Assembly: GCA_033344895.1 (NCBI GenBank)
Contig: JAWPMN010000001.1
Coordinates: forward strand, 4,224,001-4,288,000
DNA length: 64,000 bases
Direction of reading: 5' to 3'
Source of the DNA: Alphaproteobacteria bacterium
Lineage (GTDB): Bacteria > Pseudomonadota > Alphaproteobacteria > UBA8366 > Aestuariispiraceae
This document shows positions 53,618 through 62,495 of this stretch, piece after piece. The notes under the pieces were generated by a model. It ran no database searches and was not told the origin of the DNA. It saw only the letters and a program-made list of their open reading frames with translations. The position numbers and the translations under genes are program-made. Numbering within the stretch: position 1 is the stretch's first letter; every line of letters begins with the position of its first letter.

Positions 53618-55291
53618 TCAATTGTCCGCTGCCTTGAGGACCCTGCCCTGTTTCGCCATCTCCGCCCGTTCGGCCAGCAGCCGGTCGAGCCAGTCCGGGT
53701 CCATTTCGGGCACGGAGGAAAGCAGCAGGTCGGTATAGTCGTGATGCGGCGGGGTAAACATTTCCTCTTTCGGCCCCAGTTCGACCACCCGGCCGTTCTG
53801 CATCACCACCACTTCGTCGGAAATCGCCCGCACGGTGGCGAGGTCATGGGTGATGAACATGTAGGACAGGTCGAACTCGTCCTGCATGCGCTGCAGCAGT
53901 TTCAGGATCTCCTCCGCCACCAGCTGGTCGAGTGCGGACGTCACCTCGTCACAGATGATCAGTTCCGGTTCCGCCGCCAGGGCGCGGGCTATGCAGATGC
54001 GTTGCTTCTGTCCGCCTGACAGTTCCGTCGTGAGGCGGTTGATGTACTGATCGGGCTCCAGTTCCACGAGACGCAGCAACTCACGCACCCGTTCTTCCAG
54101 CTTCCGGCCCGTCAGGCCGAGATAGAAGAAGGCCGGGCGCCCGATCACATCACGAATCCGCGACTTCGGGTTCAGCGCCGTGTCCGGCATCTGGTAAATC
54201 ATCTGCAGCCGGCGCAGCTGATCGGTATCGCGCTGGCGATAATCGAGCGGCAGGGGACGCCCCTTGTAGAGAACCTCCCCGGCCTTGGGTGGCAGCAGGC
54301 CCGTTATGACCCGGGCGGTGGTGCTCTTGCCGCTGCCGGACTCGCCGACAACCGCAACCGTCCGCTTCTTGTAGATGTCGAAACTGACATCATACAGAAC
54401 CGGCACCGTCCCGTAGGAGGCGTCGACCCCGCGGACCTGCATCAGCGGCCCTTCATTTTCCGGCCGGTCGCGTTGATCGCGCTTGTAGGTTCGGACCGCC
54501 AGGAGGTCGGATGTGTACTTTTCCTCCGGCTTGGCCAGCATCCGTCGGGTATCCCCCTCCTCGACCGTGTTGCCGTAGCGCAGAACCTTGATGGTATCGG
54601 CCATCTGCGCGACGACGGCGAGGTCGTGGGTGATGTAGATCGCTGCCGTATTGAATTGGTCGACGATATCCCGGATCGCGGCCAGAACCTCGATCTGGGT
54701 CGTCACGTCCAGGGCGGTCGTCGGTTCGTCGAAAATGATCAGGTCCGGACGACAGGACATCGCCATTGCCGTCATGGCCCGCTGCAACTGACCGCCGGAC
54801 ACCTGGTGCGGATAGCGTTCGCCGATCGTGTCCGGGTTGGGCAGACGAAGGCGCCGGAACAGGTCCTTCGCGTCCTTCTCCGCCTGCTCGCGCGACATGA
54901 CACCGTGTTGAACCGGGCTTTCGCAATACTGGTCAATCAACCGATGGGCCGGGTTGAAGGATGCCGCGGCCGACTGCGCGACATAGGAAATGCGATGCCC
55001 CCTCAGCCTGCGCAGGGTCTCGTCCGGTGCGCTGCGCAATTCGGTGCCGTCGAACCAGATCTCGCCGTCGCTGATCCGGCAGCCGTCACGGGCGTACCCC
55101 ATGGCGGCCAGCCCGATTGTGGACTTTCCGGCCCCGGATTCGCCGATCAGGCCCAGCACCTCGCCCCGACGCAGCGTCACGTCGACACCATGGACGATCT
55201 CCAGCCATTCCTCATCGGCACGGCCTTCGATTTTCAGCCCTTTCATCTCCAGAAGAATGTCGCCCTTCTGGCCGCGTTTGGTATCGCTCAT
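53618..55291 (-). CDS. Fused dipeptide-type ABC ATPase (DppD-DppF)
   Basis: 557-aa protein with two full ATPase domains of the oligopeptide/dipeptide import class in one chain. Domain 1: GLIGESGAGKSTIG, PHQVSGGQLQRAMTAMAMS and LIIFDEPTTALDV. Domain 2: VVGESGSGKSTTARVITGLL, TTELSGGQKQRICIARALAA and LIICDEVTSALD. It energises the two adjacent permeases (overlap of four bases with the second). The start ATG 55291 replaces a longer non-coding frame. Confidence 0.93.
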   Translation of the reverse strand: MSDTKRGQKGDILLEMKGLKIEGRADEEWLEIVHGVDVTLRRGEVLGLIGESGAGKSTIGLAAMGYARDGCRISDGEIWFDGTELRSAPDETLRRLRGHRISYVAQSAAASFNPAHRLIDQYCESPVQHGVMSREQAEKDAKDLFRRLRLPNPDTIGERYPHQVSGGQLQRAMTAMAMSCRPDLIIFDEPTTALDVTTQIEVLAAIRDIVDQFNTAAIYITHDLAVVAQMADTIKVLRYGNTVEEGDTRRMLAKPEEKYTSDLLAVRTYKRDQRDRPENEGPLMQVRGVDASYGTVPVLYDVSFDIYKKRTVAVVGESGSGKSTTARVITGLLPPKAGEVLYKGRPLPLDYRQRDTDQLRRLQMIYQMPDTALNPKSRIRDVIGRPAFFYLGLTGRKLEERVRELLRLVELEPDQYINRLTTELSGGQKQRICIARALAAEPELIICDEVTSALDQLVAEEILKLLQRMQDEFDLSYMFITHDLATVRAISDEVVVMQNGRVVELGPKEEMFTPPHHDYTDLLLSSVPEMDPDWLDRLLAERAEMAKQGRVLKAADN

Positions 55292-56502
55292 TCTTTCAAA
55301 CCGCTCATTTTGTGCAGGAACCAGTCGACCACGAAGTTCACGGCGACGGTCAGCAAGGCAATTGCGAAGGCCGGCAGCAGCGGAGTCACACCCATGGCCG
55401 GCGCATAGAGGAAGAAGTTGATCAGGTTCGCGCTCTCCCGAACCATCGCGCCCCAATCCGCCGTCGGCGGCTGCAGGCCGATGCCCAGGAAGCTGAGGGC
55501 ACTGATGAACAGAAAGACGAAGCAGAAGCGCAGTCCGAACTCAGCCGCTAGCGGCGCAGTGGCATTGGGCAGCACTTCCTTGTAGATGATGTACCACATC
55601 CGCTCACCGCGCAGCTTTGCCGCCTCGACATAGTCCATGACGACGATGCTCATCGCGACGGATCGGGACAGTCGGAAAACACGGGTCGAATCAAGCAGCG
55701 CAATGACGATGATCATCTTCACCGCGCCGGACCCGACCACGGTGAAGATCACCAACGCGAAGATCAGTTGCGGGATGGCCATCAACACATCGACAAGCCG
55801 GCTGAGCCCCTGATCGATCCAGCCCTGCATCGAGGCGGCAAGCAGCCCGAGCAGCGACCCGATCAGGAAGGTCAGCGCCGTGGTGACGAAGGCGATCCCA
55901 ACCGTGTTGCGGGCACCGTAAAGCATCCGTGACAGGATATCCCTGCCGAGTTGATCCGTGCCCAGATAGGCAATGCCGCCATCCTTCAACTCACTGCCCC
56001 AGGGCATGTTGGACGCGCCCATCGGTGCCGACTGGGAATAGGGCGCAATGATCGGCGCCAGACAAGATGCCAGCACGTACAAAAAGATGATCGTGAGACC
56101 GAACCAAGCTGTCGGCGGCGCCTTCCTGACCTCTTTCCAGCCGGCCAAGACGGCCAGCAGGAATATCAGGGCACCCGCCATCCCGGCGAAGGAAGACCAG
56201 GGATTGGCTGAAAACTGCGGCCAGTAGATGAGGCCCGCAAGTACGTAAATCCCGACCCCGGCAGCCAGGATGCCGTCACGACCGGCCTCCGATAGCAGCC
56301 GCGGCCAGCATCGGTAGAACGCGGCGCAAAAGCCCGCAGCCACGATGAACCCGCTGGCGGCACTGACGAGATCGCCATCAAGATTGACCGCAAACCCGGC
56401 GACCAGAAAGGTGAAGGCAACGGCGCAGGCGACCTGAATGGTAAGGGTCGGCGCACGCACGAGCGCTTCCGGGCCGGTGGCGGTGCTGTCGACACTGCTC
56501 AT
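55288..56502 (-). CDS. DppC-type ABC permease with extended N terminus
   Basis: 404-aa membrane protein, about 100 residues longer than usual. Residues 1-130 hold about four extra hydrophobic segments (for example VAFTFLVAGFAVNLDGD, GILAAGVGIYVLAGLIYWPQ, GALIFLLAVLAGW). Then comes the standard OppC core with YLGTDQLGRDILSRMLYGAR, the EAA loop DYVEAAKLRGERMWYIIYKE and the last span. It imports a small peptide or related solute with the DppB permease and the fused ATPase. Confidence 0.92.
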   Translation of the reverse strand: MSSVDSTATGPEALVRAPTLTIQVACAVAFTFLVAGFAVNLDGDLVSAASGFIVAAGFCAAFYRCWPRLLSEAGRDGILAAGVGIYVLAGLIYWPQFSANPWSSFAGMAGALIFLLAVLAGWKEVRKAPPTAWFGLTIIFLYVLASCLAPIIAPYSQSAPMGASNMPWGSELKDGGIAYLGTDQLGRDILSRMLYGARNTVGIAFVTTALTFLIGSLLGLLAASMQGWIDQGLSRLVDVLMAIPQLIFALVIFTVVGSGAVKMIIVIALLDSTRVFRLSRSVAMSIVVMDYVEAAKLRGERMWYIIYKEVLPNATAPLAAEFGLRFCFVFLFISALSFLGIGLQPPTADWGAMVRESANLINFFLYAPAMGVTPLLPAFAIALLTVAVNFVVDWFLHKMSGLKE

Positions 56503-56519
56503 GGTTGTTCCCCTCCCCC

Positions 56520-57506
56520 TCAGCGCGGATGCATCAGACGCGGATTCGTCACGATGGACAGAATATCCGCAGTCAGATTCAACAGGATGTATGTCGCGGC
56601 GAAGATCATCGCGCTGGCCTGAACGACCGGCACGTCACGGAACTTCACATGGTCCACGAAGATCTTGCCCAGGCCCGGATAGTTAAAGACGACTTCCACC
56701 ACCACGACGCCGACAATGAGGTAGGCAAGGTTGATCGCGATGACGTTGATGATCGGGGCCAGCGCGTTGGGCAATGCGTGACTGACGATGATGCGGGAGT
56801 TCTTGATCCCCTTCAGTCGCGCCATTTCGATGTACGGGCTGGCCAGCAGGTTGATGATCGCCGCCCGCGTCATCCGCATCATATGCGCCACGACCACGAG
56901 GGTCAGGGTCAACGCCGGCAGGAAGACCAGATACAGTCGCTCACCAAAGCTCGTATCCTCGTTTACCGAGGCCATGGCCGGGAACCACGGGCCGTCAGGG
57001 CCGATCGGGTTGGGCCCGACCGTCATCACCGACAGCAGCAGCACCAGGATGTAGGCGACGAAGAACTCCGGGAAGGAGATCGACGTTAACGTGAAGACAT
57101 TCACGAACCGGTCATAGAGGCTGTAGCGATAGAGCGCCGCCAGGACACCGAGAAACAGCGCCAGAGGTACCGCGATCGCGGCCGTAAACCCGGCCAGGAA
57201 CAGGGTATTGGACAGCCGAACGGAAATCAGTTCCGCGATGTCGCGCTTGTTGGCGAGCGACTGCCCCATATCCAATGTCGCAAAGCCGCTGAGCCAGTCG
57301 ACATAGCGAATCACGAAAGGCTGATCGAAGCCGTTCTCCCTGCGGCACGCATTGACGGTTTCCTCCGTCGCCGACTGCCCCAGAATGGTTTCGCAGAAAT
57401 CGCCCGGCAGCAATTCCAGCATGCCCGCGATCACCAATGACACGACGAATAGCGTCAAAACCCCAAGGCCGAGCCTCTGGGCGATTGTCGCCAAGATCTT
57501 AGACAT
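56520..57506 (-). CDS. DppB-type ABC permease
   Basis: 328-aa membrane protein of the OppB/DppB family: RLGLGVLTLFVVSLVIAGML at the N terminus, large periplasmic loop with FDQPFVIRYVDWLSGFATLD, and the EAA loop IEMARLKGIKNSRIIVSHALPN. First gene of the ABC unit. No substrate-binding protein gene is nearby. Seventeen bases separate it from the dppC-type gene. Confidence 0.93.
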   Translation of the reverse strand: MSKILATIAQRLGLGVLTLFVVSLVIAGMLELLPGDFCETILGQSATEETVNACRRENGFDQPFVIRYVDWLSGFATLDMGQSLANKRDIAELISVRLSNTLFLAGFTAAIAVPLALFLGVLAALYRYSLYDRFVNVFTLTSISFPEFFVAYILVLLLSVMTVGPNPIGPDGPWFPAMASVNEDTSFGERLYLVFLPALTLTLVVVAHMMRMTRAAIINLLASPYIEMARLKGIKNSRIIVSHALPNALAPIINVIAINLAYLIVGVVVVEVVFNYPGLGKIFVDHVKFRDVPVVQASAMIFAATYILLNLTADILSIVTNPRLMHPR

Positions 57507-57545
57507 ACATCCCCCTGCGGCTACCCCGCATCGTTCTCCCTTGTC

Positions 57546-57561
57546 GGGGCCGTTCGGCCCC
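57546..57561. repeat. Hairpin in the dppB leader region
   Basis: GGGGCC-GTTC-GGCCCC is a 6-base G/C stem with tetraloop, 40 bases upstream of the dppB-type start in the ABC/oxidase divergent region. It could be an attenuator or operator in the 5' leader. Confidence 0.3.
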
Positions 57562-57783
57562 CGCCACCCTGTCGGGACGGGTCGATGCCCGGTCCCATTT
57601 CTTTCTCAAGCGGTTAGCGCCGCCTTTGTCAGCTAAACCTAACATCGGCCATCGGATACTGTCGCCAAAATTATTCTTACCTGACGATGATTCCGATCAA
57701 CGCTTCGACCGCTTGCCGCCGGCTCACGGAACAGGCTAGCCTTGCCCGCGCGACACGCACACGTCAGTCGGAGTTCCCCAATA

Positions 57784-58887
57784 ATGCCGGAAAATGCGCC
57801 CCGCTCCGAGGTAGCCCAGACCTGCCTGATCGTCGGTGCCGGTATCATCGGTGCCTCCATCGCCTTTCGCCTGGCCCGGTCGGGGTGCCAGGTGACCCTG
57901 ATCGACGCGGTCGGTCCGCACGCAGGCGCCTCCGGGCGTTCCTGGGCCTGGATCAACGCCATTGCCGCCGACACACCCAGCTACGTCGCACTGCGGCGTG
58001 CAGGCATCGACGCCTATCATCGGCTGGAACAGGATCTGTCCGGCCGATTGGAGATCGACTGGAGTGGTTCGATCGTCTGGGATTCGGGGCTCTTCGATCC
58101 CGACGCGGACTATGCCGGCCGTCAGGATCTTCGCCGGGTGGACTCGACGGAAATTCGGACGCTGGAACCAATGCTGGCAGCGCCGCCTGCCGCGGCCCTG
58201 TATTCCCCCGATGATGGCCTGATTGACGGCGCGCATGCGACGGGTGCGATTCTGGCCGCAGCCGCAGAGGCCGGCGCGCGGACGGTCTATGGTCTGCCTG
58301 CCGACGGCGTCATCGTGGAAAAGAGTCGCGCGGGCGGCGTGACCTGCGGCGATGCCGTGTTACGCGCGGACACAACGATCCTCTGCGCCGGAACCGGCAC
58401 GGCCGACCTGCTCGCATCGCTGGGGCGTGACCTGCCGATGCGGAACCGGCCGGGTTTGCTGGTCACGACCCGTCCCGTTTCAGCAAAGCTCTCCAGGGCC
58501 ATCTGGACAGAGACCACGCATGTAAAGCAGTTGCGGGACGGTCGACTTCTGATCGGGGAAAGCGCCCATCGGGACGGTGCACTGCACGACCCGGAGAAAC
58601 TGGCGGCGGCCATGCTGCAGGATGCCGGCGCGTTGCTGCCGGGATGCGCACCGCTTCAGCTCGAACGATACACCGTCGCGACACGGCCGATCCCGGCTGA
58701 CGGTTATCCGGTGATTGGCCCGGTTGACGGGCTTGCAGGGCTCTATGTCGCGACAATGCATTCCGGTATGACCCTCGCCGCAATCGTCGGCGAGCTGGTT
58801 TCTGAAGAGGTGATCCGCGGCGAATCCCCGGACATGCTGGCCGCGTTTCGTCCGGGGCGCTTTCCCGGCATGATCAGGAAGGACTGA
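57784..58887 (+). CDS. FAD-dependent D-amino-acid-oxidase-like oxidoreductase
   Basis: 367-aa DAO-family flavoprotein oxidising an amine or amino acid. The FAD loop is CLIVGAGIIGASIAFRLARSG. PHAGASGRSWAWINAIAADT follows the usual phosphate-contact segment, and the C-terminal YVATMHSGMTLAAIVGEL closes the FAD site. ATG 57784 (MPENAPRSE) is chosen. It is three bases upstream of the amidase GTG start, so the two are coupled. The substrate is unknown. Confidence 0.87.
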   Translation: MPENAPRSEVAQTCLIVGAGIIGASIAFRLARSGCQVTLIDAVGPHAGASGRSWAWINAIAADTPSYVALRRAGIDAYHRLEQDLSGRLEIDWSGSIVWDSGLFDPDADYAGRQDLRRVDSTEIRTLEPMLAAPPAAALYSPDDGLIDGAHATGAILAAAAEAGARTVYGLPADGVIVEKSRAGGVTCGDAVLRADTTILCAGTGTADLLASLGRDLPMRNRPGLLVTTRPVSAKLSRAIWTETTHVKQLRDGRLLIGESAHRDGALHDPEKLAAAMLQDAGALLPGCAPLQLERYTVATRPIPADGYPVIGPVDGLAGLYVATMHSGMTLAAIVGELVSEEVIRGESPDMLAAFRPGRFPGMIRKD

Positions 58888-58890
58888 GCC

Positions 58891-60297
58891 GTGAGCATAC
58901 CGATGGAACTCTGGAAATTGAGCGCGGCCGAAACCGCCTTGGGCATTCGCAACCGACGCTTCACGGCGCGTGCGGCCACCGAATCCGTCCTGGCCCGTCT
59001 GTCGGCGGTCAATCCGGCGTTGAATGCTGTTGTCGCCGAGATGCCGGAAGAAGCGCTGGAAGCCGCCGACGCTGTCGACGCCAAGATCGCGAAGGGGATG
59101 GATCCCGGCATTCTGTGCGGTGTCCCGGTGACCGTGAAGGTGAATGTCGATCAGCAGGGGCATGCCACCACAAACGGCCTGCGGATCCAGAAAGACCTGA
59201 TCGCAAAGACGGATAGTCCGGTCGTTGCAAACCTGCGCAAGGCCGGTGCCATTATCATCGGACGCACGAATACGCCCGCCTTCTCCACACGCTGGTTCAC
59301 GCGAAACGATCTGCATGGCGGAACCAGGAACCCGCGCGACGCGGGATTGACGCCCGGCGGATCCTCCGGCGGCGCGGCCTCCGCCGTCGCGGCGGGGATA
59401 GGCGCCATAGGGCACGGCACGGATATCGCGGGATCCATCCGCTATCCCGCCTATGCCTGCGGCGTTCACGGCCTGCGCCCCACCTTCGGGCGCATTCCGG
59501 CGGTCAACTTCACGGCGCCGGACCGCCATATCGGCGCACAGATCATGGCGGTTTCCGGGCCCATCGCCCGGACGGTGGACGATCTGCGCCTCGGCTTCGA
59601 AGCGATGAGCCAGCCGGACCTTCGGGATTCCTGGTATGTGCCGGATCCGGGCGAAAAGCCGCGTCTGCAAAAGAAGGCTGTCCTGACTGTCGCCCCGGAA
59701 GGCCTCGCGGTCGATCCGTCGGTACAGGACGCCCTACGGGACGCCGCGGGCCGACTGAGCGACGCCGGTTGGCAGGTAGAGGAACGCCCCTGCCCGCCGC
59801 TGCGCGAAATGATGGCCATTCAGCTGATCCTGTGGCTCGCGGATTTCCGACGATCCGCCCTGGATGCCATGGCGCGCGAAGGCAACGAGGATGCACTGTT
59901 CATTTTCGATCAGTTGGTACGCCACGCCGGCTGCGAGGGGTTCGAGCCCCTGATGGACGCATTGCAGGCGCGGTATCGCCTAGTGCGGGAATGGCAGATG
60001 TTCCTGGCCGATACGCCGCTGGTTCTGCTGCCGGTGTCTGCCGAGCCGCCCTTTCCGGATCAGCTCGACGTGCAGTCCCCCGATGCATTCGATCGTGTGG
60101 CCGAGGCCCAACTGGTGCAGATCGCCCTGCCGCTGGCCGGCATACCGGCGATGACGGTCAGCACCCGAATGGCTGGCACAGCCCCCATTGGTGTTCAGAT
60201 CGCCGCACCGCGCTACCGCGAGGATATTCTGTTCGAGGCAGGACGTATCCTGGAAGCGGGCGGTACCCCGCCAAGCCCGATCGACCCGGCGGGGTAA
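58891..60297 (+). CDS. Amidase-signature family hydrolase
   Basis: 468-aa amidase with the Ser-cisSer-Lys triad: Lys83 in VPVTVKVNVDQQG, Ser158 in TPGGSSGGAASAVAAG and the nucleophile Ser182 in GTDIAGSIRYPA. It hydrolyses an amide, carbamate or Glu/Asn-type bond. The start is GTG 58891 with AGGAAGGA upstream. It is coupled to the oxidase and converges with the TRAP operon, so all may handle the same class of compound. No gatB or gatC is nearby, arguing against a GatA role. Confidence 0.88.
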   Translation: MSIPMELWKLSAAETALGIRNRRFTARAATESVLARLSAVNPALNAVVAEMPEEALEAADAVDAKIAKGMDPGILCGVPVTVKVNVDQQGHATTNGLRIQKDLIAKTDSPVVANLRKAGAIIIGRTNTPAFSTRWFTRNDLHGGTRNPRDAGLTPGGSSGGAASAVAAGIGAIGHGTDIAGSIRYPAYACGVHGLRPTFGRIPAVNFTAPDRHIGAQIMAVSGPIARTVDDLRLGFEAMSQPDLRDSWYVPDPGEKPRLQKKAVLTVAPEGLAVDPSVQDALRDAAGRLSDAGWQVEERPCPPLREMMAIQLILWLADFRRSALDAMAREGNEDALFIFDQLVRHAGCEGFEPLMDALQARYRLVREWQMFLADTPLVLLPVSAEPPFPDQLDVQSPDAFDRVAEAQLVQIALPLAGIPAMTVSTRMAGTAPIGVQIAAPRYREDILFEAGRILEAGGTPPSPIDPAG

Positions 60298-60306
60298 CTC
60301 CCGTGA

Positions 60307-61674
60307 CTATTGTGTGATGATCTCCGGCCCCAGGAAGGTCGTCGGCAGATAGGTCGACACCCACGGGACATAGGTGATGATGATCAGGAAGATGAAGAGG
60401 ATGCCCAGGAAGGGCAGCGCCGCCCTCACGACATCCATCATCGGCATCTGCGCTACACCGGAGGTCACGAACAGATTGAGCCCGACCGGTGGCGTGATCA
60501 TGCCGATTTCCATGTTCACCACCATGATGATCCCCAGATGGATCGGATCGATTCCCAGCTGGATTGCAATCGGGAAGACCAGCGGCGCGACGATGACAAT
60601 CAGGCCCGACGGCTCCATGAATTGACCACCGATCAACAGGATCACATTGACGATGATCAGGAACATGACCGGTCCGAAGCCGGCATCCAGCATCATTGCC
60701 GCGATGGACTGCGGAATCTGCTCTTCGGTCAGCACGTGTTTCAGGATCAGCGCATTGGCGATGATGAACAGCAGCATCACCGTCAGCTTGCCGGCTTCCA
60801 GCAACGTCTTCTGGGTATCCTCATGCCAGAAGCTGCGTACGGTTCCGGTCACGATCGCCACGGGATTGCTGGGGAAGCCATCCTTGAACGGGCCCATGTC
60901 ACGATAGATGAAGTTCGCGACCAGGAAGGCGTAGACGGCGGAGACGGCGGCCGCCTCCGTCGGTGTGAACACGCCGCCGTAGATTCCGCCCAGGATCACA
61001 ACGATCAGGAACAGCCCCCAGGACGCATCCTTGCCGGCGACAAGGATCTCCCGAATGCCGGCGAAGGGCTGGGCCGGCAGATTCTTGATCCGCGCAAAAA
61101 TGTAAATCCCGACCATCAGCATCAGTCCGGCCAGCAGTCCGGGCAGGACACCGGCCAGGAACATGCGTCCGACCGACACATCCACCGCTGCGGCATAGAC
61201 GACCATGACGATGGAGGGCGGAATCAGGATGCCGAGCGTGCCGGCGTTGCAGATCACGCCCGCCGCGAATTCCTTGGTATATCCGACCTGCCGCATGGCC
61301 GCGATGATGATCGTCCCGATTGCGACAACCGTCGCCGGGGACGATCCGCTCAAGGCCGCGAACAACATGCAGGCGAAGACCCCGGCAATCGCCAGGCCGC
61401 CCCGGAAATGCCCGACGCAGGCGATCGCAAAACGAATGATCCGCTTGGCCACGCCACCGGTCGACATGAAGGACGATGCCAGGATGAAAAACGGGATCGC
61501 CAGCAGCGTGTAGTGTCCTTCGAAGGCGGAGAAAAGGGTCTGCGCGATTGACGCCAGAGACGCATCCGAATAGACGACCAGGAACAGAATACTGGATAGA
61601 CCCAGCGACACGGCAATCGGAACCCCGATCAGCAGCAGGCCGATCACCAGAAGAAAAAGCAGTAGAGCTTCCAT
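60307..61674 (-). CDS. dctM: TRAP transporter large permease DctM
   Basis: 455-aa membrane protein with about 12 spans. SLGLSSILFLVVYSDASL follows the N-terminal span; the repeated DctM motif is visible in SGSSPATVVAIGTIIIAAMR and later in MEPSGLIVIVAPLVFPIAIQ. It couples Na+ or H+ gradient to import of an organic acid bound by DctP. The start is five bases after the dctQ stop. Confidence 0.95.
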   Translation of the reverse strand: MEALLLFLLVIGLLLIGVPIAVSLGLSSILFLVVYSDASLASIAQTLFSAFEGHYTLLAIPFFILASSFMSTGGVAKRIIRFAIACVGHFRGGLAIAGVFACMLFAALSGSSPATVVAIGTIIIAAMRQVGYTKEFAAGVICNAGTLGILIPPSIVMVVYAAAVDVSVGRMFLAGVLPGLLAGLMLMVGIYIFARIKNLPAQPFAGIREILVAGKDASWGLFLIVVILGGIYGGVFTPTEAAAVSAVYAFLVANFIYRDMGPFKDGFPSNPVAIVTGTVRSFWHEDTQKTLLEAGKLTVMLLFIIANALILKHVLTEEQIPQSIAAMMLDAGFGPVMFLIIVNVILLIGGQFMEPSGLIVIVAPLVFPIAIQLGIDPIHLGIIMVVNMEIGMITPPVGLNLFVTSGVAQMPMMDVVRAALPFLGILFIFLIIITYVPWVSTYLPTTFLGPEIITQ

Positions 61675-61679
61675 AGCGG

Positions 61680-62297
61680 TCAGTTCCTCTCGGAATCGCG
61701 CATGGACCGACCGGCTTCTTCAACCGCGTCCTCGGCTTCATGACTGACGATGATGAGGTCCTGGCGTCCGGTGTAGACGCGCCATCCGGCCTGCAGGAAA
61801 CGCAGCGCCAGCAAAGCCATGCTGAGCGGCAGGACAAAGTAAGGGATGAACCGGGGCATCTTCTCGTATTCTTCGCCCTCATTCAGCCAATCTGCAAAAA
61901 ACTGCAGGAAAACCGGCATCGGAACGTCGTTCACCTCAAGGAAGGCTGCCGACGAGGCGAAGCGCCACCAATAGTTCCAGGCACCGATCAGAAGCAGGAT
62001 GGAAAAGGCCAGGCAGGCCGCGACCGACAGCAATGTCAGCGTCTTTCGCAAGGGTGCGGGCGCCATGACGACGAAGGCATCGACGCCGATATGGGCGTTG
62101 ATCTTGACGCAATACGACGCGCCCAGAAGCACCAGCCACGCGAACAGAAAGACGACGGCTTCCAGTCCCCACAGCAGGCCGCTGCCGAAACCGTAGCGCA
62201 ATACCACGTTCGCAAATGTGATCAGCGTCATCGCGCCAAGAAGAAGGGCGATCAGGATCTCTTCGAGCCTGGTCACCGAATTGCCGAGAGCTTGCAT
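61680..62297 (-). CDS. dctQ: TRAP transporter small permease DctQ
   Basis: 205-aa four-span protein, the small partner of DctM: EEILIALLLGAMTLITFANV, LEAVVFLFAWLVLLGASY, KTLTLLSVAACLAFSILLLI and PLSMALLALRFLQAGW. It is slightly longer than typical and has an acidic C-terminal tail. It forms the membrane complex with DctM. Confidence 0.93.
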   Translation of the reverse strand: MQALGNSVTRLEEILIALLLGAMTLITFANVVLRYGFGSGLLWGLEAVVFLFAWLVLLGASYCVKINAHIGVDAFVVMAPAPLRKTLTLLSVAACLAFSILLLIGAWNYWWRFASSAAFLEVNDVPMPVFLQFFADWLNEGEEYEKMPRFIPYFVLPLSMALLALRFLQAGWRVYTGRQDLIIVSHEAEDAVEEAGRSMRDSERN

Positions 62298-62432
62298 TGT
62301 CCTCCCCCAAATCCCGGGCCCGTTTCCCGTGGTTTCGGTCGTTCGGGCCGGCGCCGCCTGTCTTCCCCAGGATTCTTATGTCGGGCGGGCCGCCGAAACA
62401 GTATTGGGAACGTCCCATTCGGTTCGTCCGAA

Positions 62433-62470
62433 CCGGTGGCGGACTTGCTCCGAAGAACACCCGCCACCGG
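62433..62470 (-). repeat. Intercistronic hairpin between dctP and dctQ
   Basis: CCGGTGGCGG (62433-62442) and CCGCCACCGG (62461-62470) form a perfect 10-base stem with an 18-base loop, 25 bases after the dctP stop. Such hairpins often stabilise the binding-protein mRNA or partly terminate, giving DctP excess over the permeases. Confidence 0.7.
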
Positions 62471-62495
62471 CACCGAACCGAAACAGTCTACGCGA

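Noticed and set aside
58891-60297. GatA subunit of the tRNA amidotransferase
   Set aside because: No gatB or gatC is adjacent and the gene is coupled to a flavin oxidase; a catabolic amidase is more likely.
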